NCBI GenBank assembly: GCA_038025085.1
Contig: CM076147.1
Coordinates: forward strand, 34,696,766-34,760,765
DNA length: 64,000 bases
DNA from: Tetragonia tetragonoides
Lineage: Eukaryota; Streptophyta; Magnoliopsida; Caryophyllales; Aizoaceae
Direction: 5' to 3'
Shown here: piece after piece, positions 1 to 10,355 of the stretch
Position numbering within the stretch: the first letter of the stretch is position 1
Layout: the number at the start of each line of letters is the position of its first letter
Translations under genes and position numbers: made by a program
The notes under the pieces: generated by a model
The model's input: the letters and a program-made list of their open reading frames with translations, nothing else
Database searches by the model: none
What the model was told of the DNA's origin: nothing

Positions 1-1790
1 GATAAGGTATAGTCCCATGACGCCTAAAACATTGCCTCATTAAGTTGTAAAAGAAGTACAGATTACTTTATTCTTTTGCTGGTACGTCTTCATACTCAAC
101 AACACCATCATAGAGTTTTGGGCATTGCTATCAGGGTAGTAAGGATTACAGTACAAGCCCATCTCGAATCTAGGATCATAATCCAGAGAAACAAGGTGCA
201 AAAGTATCATCACTTTACAGTGGTGAGAAAGAAAATCATTAATGATGGGCTTAAAGTTGAACAATGTAGGTAAATATTACCAAAACACCACCAGTCGGAT
301 CTCGGTAGCCAGTTATAAGAGAGAAAACATGGTTTGACTTTGACCATTATGCCTTGGCACAAGCCACAGAGAAATAGATTCTTGAGAAATTTTGAGGATT
401 TCAGAATGGTTTTCATATATGGAAATTTTTTGAGAAGCGCCTGAAATTATTTAATGAGAACAAAATGTGGATATGGGCAATGGGTGAGACATTTCCTTGT
501 GGAATGATGACTGGACAGGTCTTGGCCCTCTTAACTCTCTGGTTTATTGCCCCTTACTTGATACTAACACTAATCTCAAAGTCGGTGACTGAATCTCAAG
601 AGGCACTTGGAATATGAATTCATTGTATTATGTGCTACACTGCTACCTAGTGCCTAGTGATGTTCTAGGCACCATTCTCTTTTCCCATTCCTTCTTCTTT
701 AATGACTTTCCTGTGAGCTTACTTGTGGATGATTCCAAGTTCAATGCTGGTAGAGCTTATGACTTGTTGGTCAACAATGGTTGTGATGATGTTAATATCT
801 CTTGGATTTGGATCTCACTCTCCCAAAAACTTTATCTTTATGCTTGGATTTCTCGGTTTGTTAAAATTGCACACAACTGCACTTTGGCCCAGAGGGGAGT
901 GCTGCATGATGCTATGTGCACAATTTGTAATTCCAGCATTGAAAATGCAGTGCATATACTTGCAGACTGTTATGAAACATCTTTTATGTGAAAAAAGCAT
1001 GCACAATCTGATATTTGTTTTTTACAGATGATCTCAAACATCGACTCTATAAGAACCTCACCAATGTTTCACAGGCTCAGGGATGCAACAAAATGTTTGG
1101 CTGTGGATCTGATGATTGGCCGTTTGGACCCCTCTATTTTATGGATATTTTTCATGTTTCTTTTTTTATCTAATTTGAAGTGCCCAAGTGTCATATCTTA
1201 TCCTAGTGTCCGAAGTTCTGACCCGGATACTGTGATTAAATTGAAGAGTCTGAGAAACGTAGAGCCCCACCCCCACTGGAACGGAACCTTCAATGACCTC
1301 ATCCCCTCAGTGGCGGATGTAGAGCGGGGCACCGAGTCACCACATTTTCCAAAAATTTGGATATTTTGGTAGGGGGAAAAGTGTATGACATTCTGGCGGC
1401 TGAGCTAATTGCAATAAGAGAAGCACTTTTGATCATCAAGACTCACAACTGGTCAGAGATAATGCTACAATCAGATTCGTAGATTGCTGTTGACTTGCTT
1501 ACCAAAGAGCCCACATGCTTACATTCTCTTGGAATGCAGGGCACTGATGAGGAGCTTGGAGCAGCTTAAGATCTATAGAGATTGAGGTGAATGAGGTTGT
1601 GGACAATCTGGTACAGTACTATGATATGGGGGAGATTACCTACGTGCTGCGGCAATAGTTACTGTTTTGATTGTATGGGTGCTGTTAGACCCAAACTTGT
1701 AAACATTGAATCTTGATGTAACTTCATTTTCATCCCAAAAAAGAAAGAAAGAATCTTCAGAAATGGATCCCTAAACGGATAGAGATCTTG
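1..1790. repeat. Copy A of a ~1.75-kb duplicated block
   Basis: This stretch recurs at about 3885-5640 in the same orientation, offset by roughly 3.88 kb. Long runs are nearly identical in both, for example the segments starting at 87 and 3978 (catactcaacaacaccatca) and at 841 and 4725. Differences are scattered substitutions and small indels. Copy A is cut by the window edge. The shared block contains the 3' part of a LINE, so the duplication copied an already inserted element together with its 5' flank. Neither copy has an intact long reading frame. Confidence 0.85.
420..1742 (+). mobile_element. LINE 3' remnant (zinc-binding region and RNase H), copy A
   Basis: A broken 3' end of a plant L1-type LINE. 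Near 495-540 the frame reads DISLWNDDW, the tryptophan-rich motif that precedes the zf-RVT region. At about 845-975 it reads WISRF, CTICNSS and HILADC, matching the C-x2-C ... H-x4-C zf-RVT pattern. From about 1390 it reads AELIAIREAL and IMLQSDS, typical of the LINE-encoded RNase H domain. In-frame stops at about 487 and 590, a lost zinc-region context and further stops in RNase H show that it is dead. It ends near 1735 in an A-rich tail. The reverse transcriptase itself is absent. Confidence 0.7.
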
Positions 1791-1870
1791 TTCATTGCAA
1801 AGATTGGGAAGACTTTAAATACCTTTGTATTAACAGATTAGACTGAGATTTGGATAATATGCCTCTTTAT
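1767..1870. repeat. Short repeat, first of three copies
   Basis: About 100 bp beginning cctaaacggatagagatctt resemble segments at 5663-5801 and 5828-5966. The latter two are in tandem with a 165-bp period. The segment lies just beyond the LINE tail in both duplicated blocks. In one frame the copies could read as coding (LSIDGLD-like followed by QIELPAHWHRVE in the last copy), so they may derive from a captured gene piece, which I do not recognise. Confidence 0.55.
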
Positions 1871-2711
1871 TTAACTTTCTAAAAAGCATATACATTATGT
1901 GTCTAGAAGAAGACCTATAACTTTCTAAAAAGCGTTCACTGATTTGTATGAATATAGGCCAATGGAGTATGAATTTGGTGCTCCTGGTAAAGCATGCACG
2001 AATTGGAAGCTCAAATCGTTCTGGGGCTAGGCCTGGAATATGGAATCCCATGGGTCATGTGCAAGCAGGATGATGATTGGACCCAATCGTAAGAGACATA
2101 CTTCTCGTTTACTTCTTATTATTCTTTTTCTGTCATATGTTGCCATGTTCTAGTAATACCTATGATATTTATGATATTTCTCATGTTGTGCTTACTCGTT
2201 GGCTTAGTGTGTTGTTACTTGTTATCTTGGTACTGTATCTTATGCTGTTGTCTTTTGGACAACAAACCACAAATCATAACTACGGCAACAACACCCAGTG
2301 AGAATCTCGCCACTGGAAGGGTTTGTGCTGTACTGATGTCTCCTTGTGTTAGCATTTCCCGTTATGTTGTTAGTTCTTCGGCTTGACACTGGAGTGTTAT
2401 TTTATATCTGTGGACTGTGGTTGCTTAATTGATGAAGAATTGCAAAGGCTTTCTATTTGGACCATTTGGATTAAGATGGACTGACTATTATATTGAATTT
2501 GAGGACCTTTTGTGAATGTTTAATGGGATGTGAATTGATTTTTAGAGTTTGAAATTTGGGTTGTTTGCCATTAGATGATGTTACAAAAAATGAGAAAGAG
2601 TTAAAGTAGGATCTATGGAAGTACAATTTGTTTTCTGTCTAAAGGAAATTTATTGCGTGGTTGCTTCTGACGTGCAGTGGTAAATCGGTGTGTGAAGGTT
2701 AAGGGTTGGGG

Positions 2712-3001
<290 letters not shown>

Positions 3002-3884
3002 GTATTTTTATGGTACTGAACTACTGATCAGAAAATACGAATGTGTTCTTTTTGGAGTTACTGATCAATACTAATGTTTTATTTTCTCCCTTCCTTCCAC
3101 CTGTATTTTCCTTTGCTATGTTGCAGGATCAAAGATGAATTGCATGCATATTCTCACTTGCCATTTCCTGACGATCATCAGGTATTCTAAATTCTAATGG
3201 CTCGTCATGGAATAAATAGTGGATTCCTCACATGTTAGTAGTTTTGGTAATTTTTATGGTCTTTGTTGATATGGGTATATTAAGGAACTTTTGAATAAAT
3301 TAGTTTTGGTTTCCATGCATGCTACTGACCTTTTACAAGATGGGTGAGTAATTCTTGAAAATTGTATAGCCTTTCATATGCTGAACTGATTTGTTCTGAT
3401 CAGAGCATACAATCAGTATTTGCCCAGTCTTAAGCTATATATTAGCTTTTTGACAAGTAACAAGGAAAATCACGATTCCTGAAGAGCCAGTATTCGAGGT
3501 ATAATCTTTGTTCACAAATAACAGCTTGCTTATTTACAAAACGCAGCAGCATTTTGCGTACTAACATTAACTTGTGTGATACATAGTTGATTGAATACAA
3601 TAACTACAGCGGTTTTCGCTAATCAAGATCAGCTGACAACATCGGGAACCAGTTTGTGGGACTTGTATACTGACCTTTTCACGCACCGGCAGTAAGCTGC
3701 TTGGAGAAGAGCAAGGACTGCAATTTTGTCGGAACACTGAAGCCAATGGTTTCCTGAACAAGATCAGGTATTGAAATCTCTCTGGTTTTGAAAACTGTAA
3801 ACCAACTTACTATTTTCACTCTTCCATTTCTGTCTCAGCAGCCCATGTCAAATATGTCGCAACTTCTTTTGCCTTAAGTGCAGA

Positions 3885-5640
3885 TAAGATGGTGCCATAA
3901 CCCCTAAAACATTGCCTCAATAAGTTGAAAAAAAGTACTCGTATAGATTACCTGTAATTCTTTTGTTGGTGTACTGTCTTCATACTCAACAACACCATCA
4001 TAGAGTTTTGGGCATTGCTATCAGGGTAGTAAGGATTACAGTACAGGGCTACAGGCCCATCTCGAATCTAGGATCATAATCCAGAGAAACAAGGTGCAAA
4101 AGATTCATCACTTTACAGTGGTGAGAAAGAAAATCATTAATGATGGGCTTAAAGTTGAACAATGTAGGTAAATATTACCATAACACCACCAGTCGGATCA
4201 CAGTAGCCAGTTATAAGAGAGAAAACATGGTTTGACTTTGACCATTATGCCTTGGCACAAACCACAAAGAAATAGATTCTTGAGGAGTTTTGAGGATTCC
4301 AGAATGGTTTTCGTTTATGGAAATTTTTTGAGAAGTGCCTGAAATTATTTACTGAGAACAAAATGTTGGGCAATGGTTGGGACATTTCCTTGTGGAATGA
4401 TGATTGGAAAGGTCCTGGCCCTCTTAACTCTCTGGTTTTATGGCCCCTTACTTGATACTAACACTAATCTCAAAGTCGGTGACTGCATCTCAGGAGGCAC
4501 TTGGAATATGAATTCATTGTATTATGTGCTACCTAGTGCCTAGTAATGTTCTAGATACCATTCTGTTTCCCCATTCCTTCTTCTTCAGTGACTTTCCTGT
4601 GAGCTTACTTGTGGATGATTCCAAGTTCAATGCTGGTAAAGCTTATAACTTGTTGGTCCACAATGGTTGTGATGATGCTAATATCTCTTGGATTTGGATC
4701 TCACTCTCCCAATAAATCATCTTAATGCTTGGATTTCTCGGTTTGTTAAAATTGCACACAACTGCACTTTGGCCCAGAGGGGAGTGCTGCATGATGCTAT
4801 GTGCACCATTTGTAATTCCAGCATTGAAAATGCAGTGCATATACTTAGAGACTGTCATGAAACATCTTTTATGTGGAAAAAGCATGCACTATCTGATATT
4901 TGTTTTTTACAGATGATCTCAAACATCTACTCTATAAGAACCTCACCTATGTTTCACAGGCTCAGGGATGCAACAATCGTGTTTGGCTGTGGATCTGATG
5001 ATCGGCCTTTTGGACCCCTTTATTTTATGTATATTTTCATGTTTTTTTTTATTTAAGTTGAAGTGTCCAAGTGTCATATCTTATCCTATAATCCTAGTGT
5101 CCGAAGATCCAACCCGGATACTTTGGTGGAATTGAAGAGTCTGAGAAATGTAGAGCCCCACCTCCACTGGAACCTTCAATGACCTCCCCTCAGTGGCGGC
5201 TGTAGAGCGGGGTATCAGGTTACCGGTTCACCACATTTTCCAAAAATTTGGATAAATTGGTAGGACTAGGACATTCTGGCAGCTGAGCTTATTGCAATAA
5301 GAAAAGCACTTTTGATCATCAAGACTCACAACTTGTCAGGCATAATGTTACAATCAGAATCATAGATTGCTGTTGACTTGCTTACCAATGAGCCCACATG
5401 CTTACATTCCATTTGGAATGCAGGGCACTGATGAGGGGCTTGGATCAGCTTAAGATCCATAGATAGGTGAATGAGGTTGCGGACAATCTGGTACAGTAAT
5501 ATGATATGGCGGCCAGAGATTACCTACGGGCTGCAGCAATAGTTATTCTTTTGATTGTATGGGTACTGTTCTACCCAAACATGTAAACATTGAATCTTAA
5601 CTTAACTTCATTTTCATCCCGAAAAAGGAAAAACCATGAA
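3885..5640. repeat. Copy B of the ~1.75-kb duplicated block
   Basis: This is the complete counterpart of the block at 1-1790, in direct orientation. It starts near the shared gataag and cctaaaacattgcctca segment and runs to the LINE tail near 5630. It has its own small insertions (for example around 3930-3950 and 4045-4052) and deletions, so the duplication is not very recent. Confidence 0.85.
4330..5625 (+). mobile_element. LINE 3' remnant, copy B
   Basis: Paralogue of the remnant at 420-1742. The zf-RVT part is slightly better kept here: around 4372-4420 the frame reads GNGWDISLWNDDW without the stop seen in copy A, and 4738-4900 reads WISRFVKIAHNC, CTICNSS and HILRDC before MWKKHAL. The RNase H part (from about 5270) again has stops. 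Reverse transcriptase and endonuclease are absent. No target duplication is visible around either copy, consistent with spread by segmental duplication rather than two insertions. Confidence 0.7.
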
Positions 5641-5662
5641 CTTCCAACTCGCAATCACCCTG

Positions 5663-5966
5663 AATGGCCGTAAATGGATAGAGATCTTGTTTTGTGGGAA
5701 GACTTCTAATACCTTGGTATTGATGGATTAGACAGAGTTTTGGATGATATGCCTCTCTATATGCAAACTGAGCTGCCTACTCACTGGCATATGGTTGAGG
5801 CGAAACTTGCAACTCGCAACCTCTTCGAATGGCCCTAAATGGATAGAGATCTTATTGTGTGGGAGTACCTTAAATATCTTAGTATTGATGGATTAGACTG
5901 AGATATGGATGATAAGCTTCTCTATATGCAAATTGAGCTGCCTGCTCACTGGCATAGGGTTGAGGT
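5663..5966. repeat. Tandem pair of ~139-bp repeats, period 165 bp
   Basis: Copies at 5663-5801 and 5828-5966 both begin aatggcc followed by taaatggatagagatctt and end in ctcactggcat..ggttgag. A third, diverged copy lies at 1767-1870. Beyond 5966 the sequence continues without obvious similarity into a C-rich run at about 6187-6217. Confidence 0.75.
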
Positions 5967-6302
5967 AAACAACTACTTCGCTTGCCAGAACAAGTATACA
6001 TCTCTCCCTTCTTGTTGGGACCATCGGCCATGTCAAACTCAGCTGCCAAGCCATAGTCTTCACCTCGTCAAACTCAACTGCCACACCAACGAACAAACTA
6101 GTGAGATTGATGACAAGATTTACATGTTGGCAAACTTGAAAGAGAGATGTTATGTGCAGCCCCACCCTGATTATGCAATTTGCGCCTCCCCTCCCCTCCC
6201 TCTCCCCCCCCCCCACCCAATCAGAAAAGGACACATATGCACTTACAAGGAGAAATGGTTTTGTTTTTTGGTTTTTATTATTACAATTGCTTATGTGTCT
6301 TA

Positions 6303-6675
6303 GAGCAACTGCAACCCATGTATAAAACCCTTTGTCAAATCCAATTTTGACATGTCAAATTTGGTATCTCTCCATTGAAGAGTATTTGAGGGCTTGCCAA
6401 ATACATGCCCAATACAAGTCATTGCTTGCCAAATATTTGGCAATTGAGGGGCTTGCCAATTTCCCAAACCCAATGCACTATTTGACTGAATTTGACAGAA
6501 GATTCCACACAAACCCACTTGGAGATTATTAATTCATTAAAAAAAATGTATAAGTGACAAAAAAGTATAATAATTGTGTTACCTTTTCTCTTGCCAATTT
6601 AGCAATGCATTGGAGTAACCCTTGTCAATTTTTGTATTGTACATTCCAAAATTGACATGTGGGTTGTGGAAGCTC
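6303..6675. mobile_element. PIF/Harbinger-type MITE (TTA target duplication)
   Basis: The 373-bp element has imperfect terminal inverted repeats: the left end reads GAGCaaCtgCAACCCAtgt and the reverse complement of the right end reads GAGCttCcaCAACCCAcatg. It is flanked on both sides by TTA (6300-6302 and 6676-6678), the usual PIF/Harbinger target duplication. It encodes nothing convincing. Superfamily assignment rests on the TTA duplication and general end style only. Confidence 0.65.
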
Positions 6676-6888
6676 TTATTATGATTGGGGGTGCAACTTG
6701 CAGCCTCAGAGTGAGGTTGTGCATAACGAGGCTGCGCATAACACCCCTCAACTTGGAATAGACCCCCCAACAAAAACAAAAACAAAAAAAAAATCTAAGT
6801 TAATGGACTCGAAGAAACCACTCGTAAAATAAGTTGCTTCTGTTTTTCCTTCTTTTTAACAACAAATGAATATTCAATTATCATCAAA

Positions 6889-6994
6889 ACTTGTATGAGG
6901 CGGCCTCAACGTGAGGCGTCTCAAACAAATATGGTGTCATGTTGACATCATATTTGACTGTATAGGCAACCTCATGTTGAGGTGGATTCATAAG
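6889..6994. mobile_element. Small foldback element with CCTCA-rich arms
   Basis: The arms at about 6889-6918 (tgtatgaggcggcctcaacg) and 6965-6994 (ctcatgttgaggtggattca) are inverted repeats around a ~45-bp loop. A very similar element is at 50255-50364, and partial relatives are near 28880-28935 and 44296-44345, so this is a dispersed short family. No target duplication could be fixed. Confidence 0.5.
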
Positions 6995-7297
6995 TGACCT
7001 CTTGATACATTATGTTTCCAGGGTAAGACCTATAACTTGCTAAAAAGACGTCCAAATTTAAGAGTCATAAAGACTTAAAGAGTTCTCGCATCCCCATATA
7101 AGTAAAATTGTGAATTTGTCCATCTCTTTCATCTTCTGTGATAATTTTTAATTTCTCCTAAAAGTCTTGCTTTTGAACTTGGTCAAATAATCCCAATTTT
7201 TTCCCATGTTCCAAGGTTGTATCAAATCCATTTCACATTTAAGTTCAAATAAGAATTTATATAAAAAATATTAATCTTTTAAATTCGAAATTTAATA

Positions 7298-7552
7298 CCT
7301 CTTCCGTCCCATGAAAATGTTCACACTAGTTTTTTCACGGTCTCCAACACACTACTTTGACCGCTAATAATGACAAATATATGAATATATAAATTATAAA
7401 ATTATTATTTCTCGAATGTACTATTTTAAATGAATTCAACAAAAGTATTTTTACATTATAATTCTTTATATATTTTGACATATTTATGGTCAAAGTTTGT
7501 AAAATTTGACCTTGAAAAAACTAGTGTGAACATTTTTATGGGACGGAGGAAG
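7298..7552. mobile_element. Stowaway-type (Tc1/mariner) MITE, copy 1
   Basis: The 255-bp element is flanked by TA on both sides (7296-7297 and 7553-7554). Its ends form a long inverted repeat: left tcttccgtcccatgaaaatg, right (reverse complement) ttcctccgtcccataaaaat, continuing through gttcacactag. The ctYcctccgt end plus TA duplication is the hallmark of Stowaway MITEs. The same family occurs at 57254-57554, sharing an internal cacYactttgaccg motif, and a diverged relative starts at 27753. Confidence 0.8.
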
Positions 7553-7766
7553 TATAACCTTAAGTTCAAAATATGTATTTTTCAATTAAAATAGGAAAAT
7601 TTTGGAGTTCACAAAAATTGGTGCAAAGTGGTAAAAATACATATAGTTTTATTTTTAGGGAGAACAACACACAAATTATTGGATGGAAAATGGATAGGAA
7701 GTTATGTTTTGAAATGAACATACACCTAAGGTGATTTGAGAAATGGCTTATTTGAAATTAAATCTC

Positions 7767-8440
7767 AAGTAAATAAGAAGGTCATTTTCTAGGGGAAACT
7801 CCTTACGACCTTGTCGTTTGCTTATAAGTCTATTCAGGCCCTGATCGGGTTGTGCCGAAAATCCAAAATTTTCAATTTAAGAATCGCGTACCGGGTCTAT
7901 CCTGAGTGAACTATATAGAGTTTTAGACCAAGTTCAATACATAGCGAAATTTGTGCAGTAAATTAACTAATTTGAGAAAGAAAAAAAAAACTAAGTATAA
8001 TTAGGAAACTTTACAAATCCTAACATAATTAAAATTAGGAAACTGAATATCAATCTAGTTAAAACTCCTAATTATTTTATTCCGAAGCTAAATATTTTTA
8101 AAAATTAAAAGTAGAGTCCTAATAAAATAAGGAGACAAAAATTGTTGGATGCTTCAACAACAAGCAACTCATTCTTAGGCAAAATTGTCTGGAATGGTCA
8201 GCTCTTTTGCTCAAACCCTGCGTTGTTCCTAATATGTTCTATGATATTCACGTATCATTACCACTGAGAACGCTAAATAGAATGGAATGTGAGACAAAAC
8301 TAAATGAAACGCGTAACAATAGCGATGAAAGACAAGGCCTTAATTGATGTGATATGGGTTGAAAACTCGCCTTCGTCTACCTTTTGTGGTATCTTTAAAA
8401 TAAAAAAACATTTATGAGCAAAAAATAAAATAAAGACGTA
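7767..8440. repeat. Left ~650-bp direct repeat flanking a tandem array
   Basis: This segment is repeated in the same orientation at about 9199-9870. Shared landmarks include aagtaaataag near the start, aaaatccaaaatttt (7859), gatgcttcaacaa (8147), aatgaaacgcgtaacaa (8304) and gatatgggttgaaaactcg (8350). Divergence is obvious, with many substitutions and small indels. Ends are not TG..CA and no TSD is seen, so I do not call it an LTR. Noncoding. Confidence 0.75.
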
Positions 8441-8443
8441 GGT

Positions 8444-9192
8444 GATATCGAAGTTCAGGGATTCGGATGACCCTCCTGGATCACTAAGGGTCCTCTAGGG
8501 TCATGATAGACCCTCGGAGAAGTTTGGGCAAAAATGACACCCTAGGACCTGGAAGTTGAAAATGAAGGCTATAATCTAAGTTTTTTGGGCTTTCGGGAGC
8601 CCCCGGAATCGAAGGTGGATTTTTCGCACCACATCGCACGGAACACCTCTAGAGGACATGGGAGTCCCTCAGAATCGCTTTATTCGGTCTCTGATAGGCT
8701 TGGAAGTGCGTTTAACGAGACACTGGTGTAAGAGCCAAAACACCAAAGGCATGGAAAGATATCGAAGTTCAGGGATCCGGATGTCTTTCCGGGGCCAATG
8801 AGGGGATTCTAGGGTCATGATAGACCCCCCGAAAAAGTTTGGGCAAAAATGACACCCTGGTCCTGGGAAGCCGAAAACGAAGTCTATAATCCATGTTTTT
8901 TGGGCTTACGAGAGGCCCCGAAACAAAAATGGATATTTTCACACCACATCGCACGGAACACCCATTGGGGATATGGGAAGCCCTCGGAGTCGCTTATCCG
9001 GTCCCTGATAGGCTTGGAAGGTTGTTTTACGGAACACTGGTGTATTAGCCAGAATACCAAATACATGGGTGATATAAAAGTTCGGGGATCCGGATGTCCC
9101 TCGCGAAGCACCGAGGGTCCTCTAGGGTCATGATAAACCCCCAGAGAAGTTTAGGCAAAAATGACACTCGAGGCCTGGGAAACCGAATACGA
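8444..9192. repeat. Tandem array, period ~313 bp, 2.4 copies
   Basis: Monomers begin at 8444, 8758 and 9071 with gatat.gaagttc.gggat.cggatg. Each carries aagtttgggcaaaaatgacac about 80 bp in, and the two complete ones carry caccacatcgcacggaacac and ggtccctgataggcttggaa-like sequence further along. The third monomer is truncated near 9192 and runs directly into the right flanking repeat. Reading frames on both strands inside it repeat with the monomer and are not genes. Confidence 0.85.
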
Positions 9193-9198
9193 AGAACC

Positions 9199-9870
9199 CT
9201 AAGTAAATAAGAGGTCAATTTTTGAGGGGATACTCCTTCCAACCCTTGTCGTTTGTTATAGTTCTATTCATGCCTTGGTCGGGCTGTACTGAAAATCCAA
9301 AATTTTAAACATAAGAATTGAGTACCAGACCTATCCTAATTGAATTATACAGACCAAATCCGGTCGAGATCGAATTTGTACAGTCCTAGCCCTATTTATG
9401 GGGAAAAATAACTAACTTGTGAAAAAAGAAACCAATTAAAATTAGGAAACATCCTAGTCCTAACCAAATTAAAATTAGGAAACTGAAATTAAGTCTACCT
9501 AAAACTCCTAATTACTTTATTTCAAAGTTAAATATTTTTAAAAAATGAAAGTAGAATCCTAACAAAATAAGGAGACAAAAAAAATTAGATGCTTCAACAA
9601 TAAGCACCTCATTCTTAGGCATAGTCGTCTCGTTTTTTCAGTTTTTTTGCTCGAATCTTACGTTGTTCGTAATTCGTTCTTTGATCCATATGTATCATAA
9701 CCAATGAGAATGCAAAACAGAGTGAAACATGAGATAAAATTAAATGAAACGCGTAACAAAAACGATGAAAGACAGCCCTGATATGGGTTGAAAACTCGTC
9801 TTCATCGACCTTTGTGTTATCTTTAAAAATTAAAATTAAAAAATATTTAAGTGAAAAAAATAAAATAAAA
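9199..9870. repeat. Right ~650-bp direct repeat flanking a tandem array
   Basis: Counterpart of 7767-8440, offset about 1432 bp. The order left repeat, 313-bp monomers, right repeat means that the whole block could be one 1.43-kb tandem unit plus part of the next, or a nonautonomous element with diverged direct termini. It ends in A-rich sequence about 480 bp upstream of the MBD2-like start codon. Confidence 0.75.
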
Positions 9871-9987
9871 AACTGTTTATGGGAAAAAAAAAATAAAAAA
9901 GGAAATTGGACTGTTTAAACATTAGATTCAAGACATTCAAATGTCATCAAAGATCTCGCTCATTTGTTTTCGTTATCATTATTTCTT

Positions 9988-9999
9988 CCCACTCCCTCC

Positions 10000-10031
<32 letters not shown>
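9988..10031. repeat. (CT)n microsatellite ahead of the MBD2-like gene
   Basis: A CT/TC run sits 325-370 bp upstream of the ATG at 10356. CT-rich leaders are common in plant 5' UTRs, so this probably lies in the promoter or 5' UTR of the downstream gene. The rest of 10032-10355 is pyrimidine-rich leader with no other feature seen. Confidence 0.6.
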
Positions 10032-10355
10032 CATCTTTTCCCCTTTCCCGCAAACCCATAAACCAGGAGGAGCTCGAAGCAATTCCCCTGGTTTTTAAAC
10101 AAAACAATTAAAATAAAATTCCCCCAATAACCAAACAACCCCTGTAATTCCTGTTCGGATCTACAAAAACCAAAAAAATCCCTGTCACAACCTTCCCTTT
10201 CATGGCGGAGAGAGCCTGATCATCTTCCAATTTTTCCCACCTATTTTCTCTCTCCTCCATCTTTTTGCTTTCTTACCCAGATCTCAAAACCCTGTTTTTT
10301 AATCTGGGTTCCTTTTATTTTCTCCAAATATTTTCTGGGTATTATATTACCAAAT

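Noticed and set aside
5905..6303. 132-codon plus-strand frame
   Set aside because: Starts inside a tandem repeat and ends in a C-rich run and a MITE border; no family similarity.
8769..9242. Overlapping minus-strand frames of 61-75 codons
   Set aside because: They repeat with the 313-bp monomer and show no independent coding signal.
7767..9870. LTR retrotransposon with 650-bp LTRs
   Set aside because: The direct repeats lack TG..CA ends, target duplication, primer-binding site and any retroviral-type domain between them.
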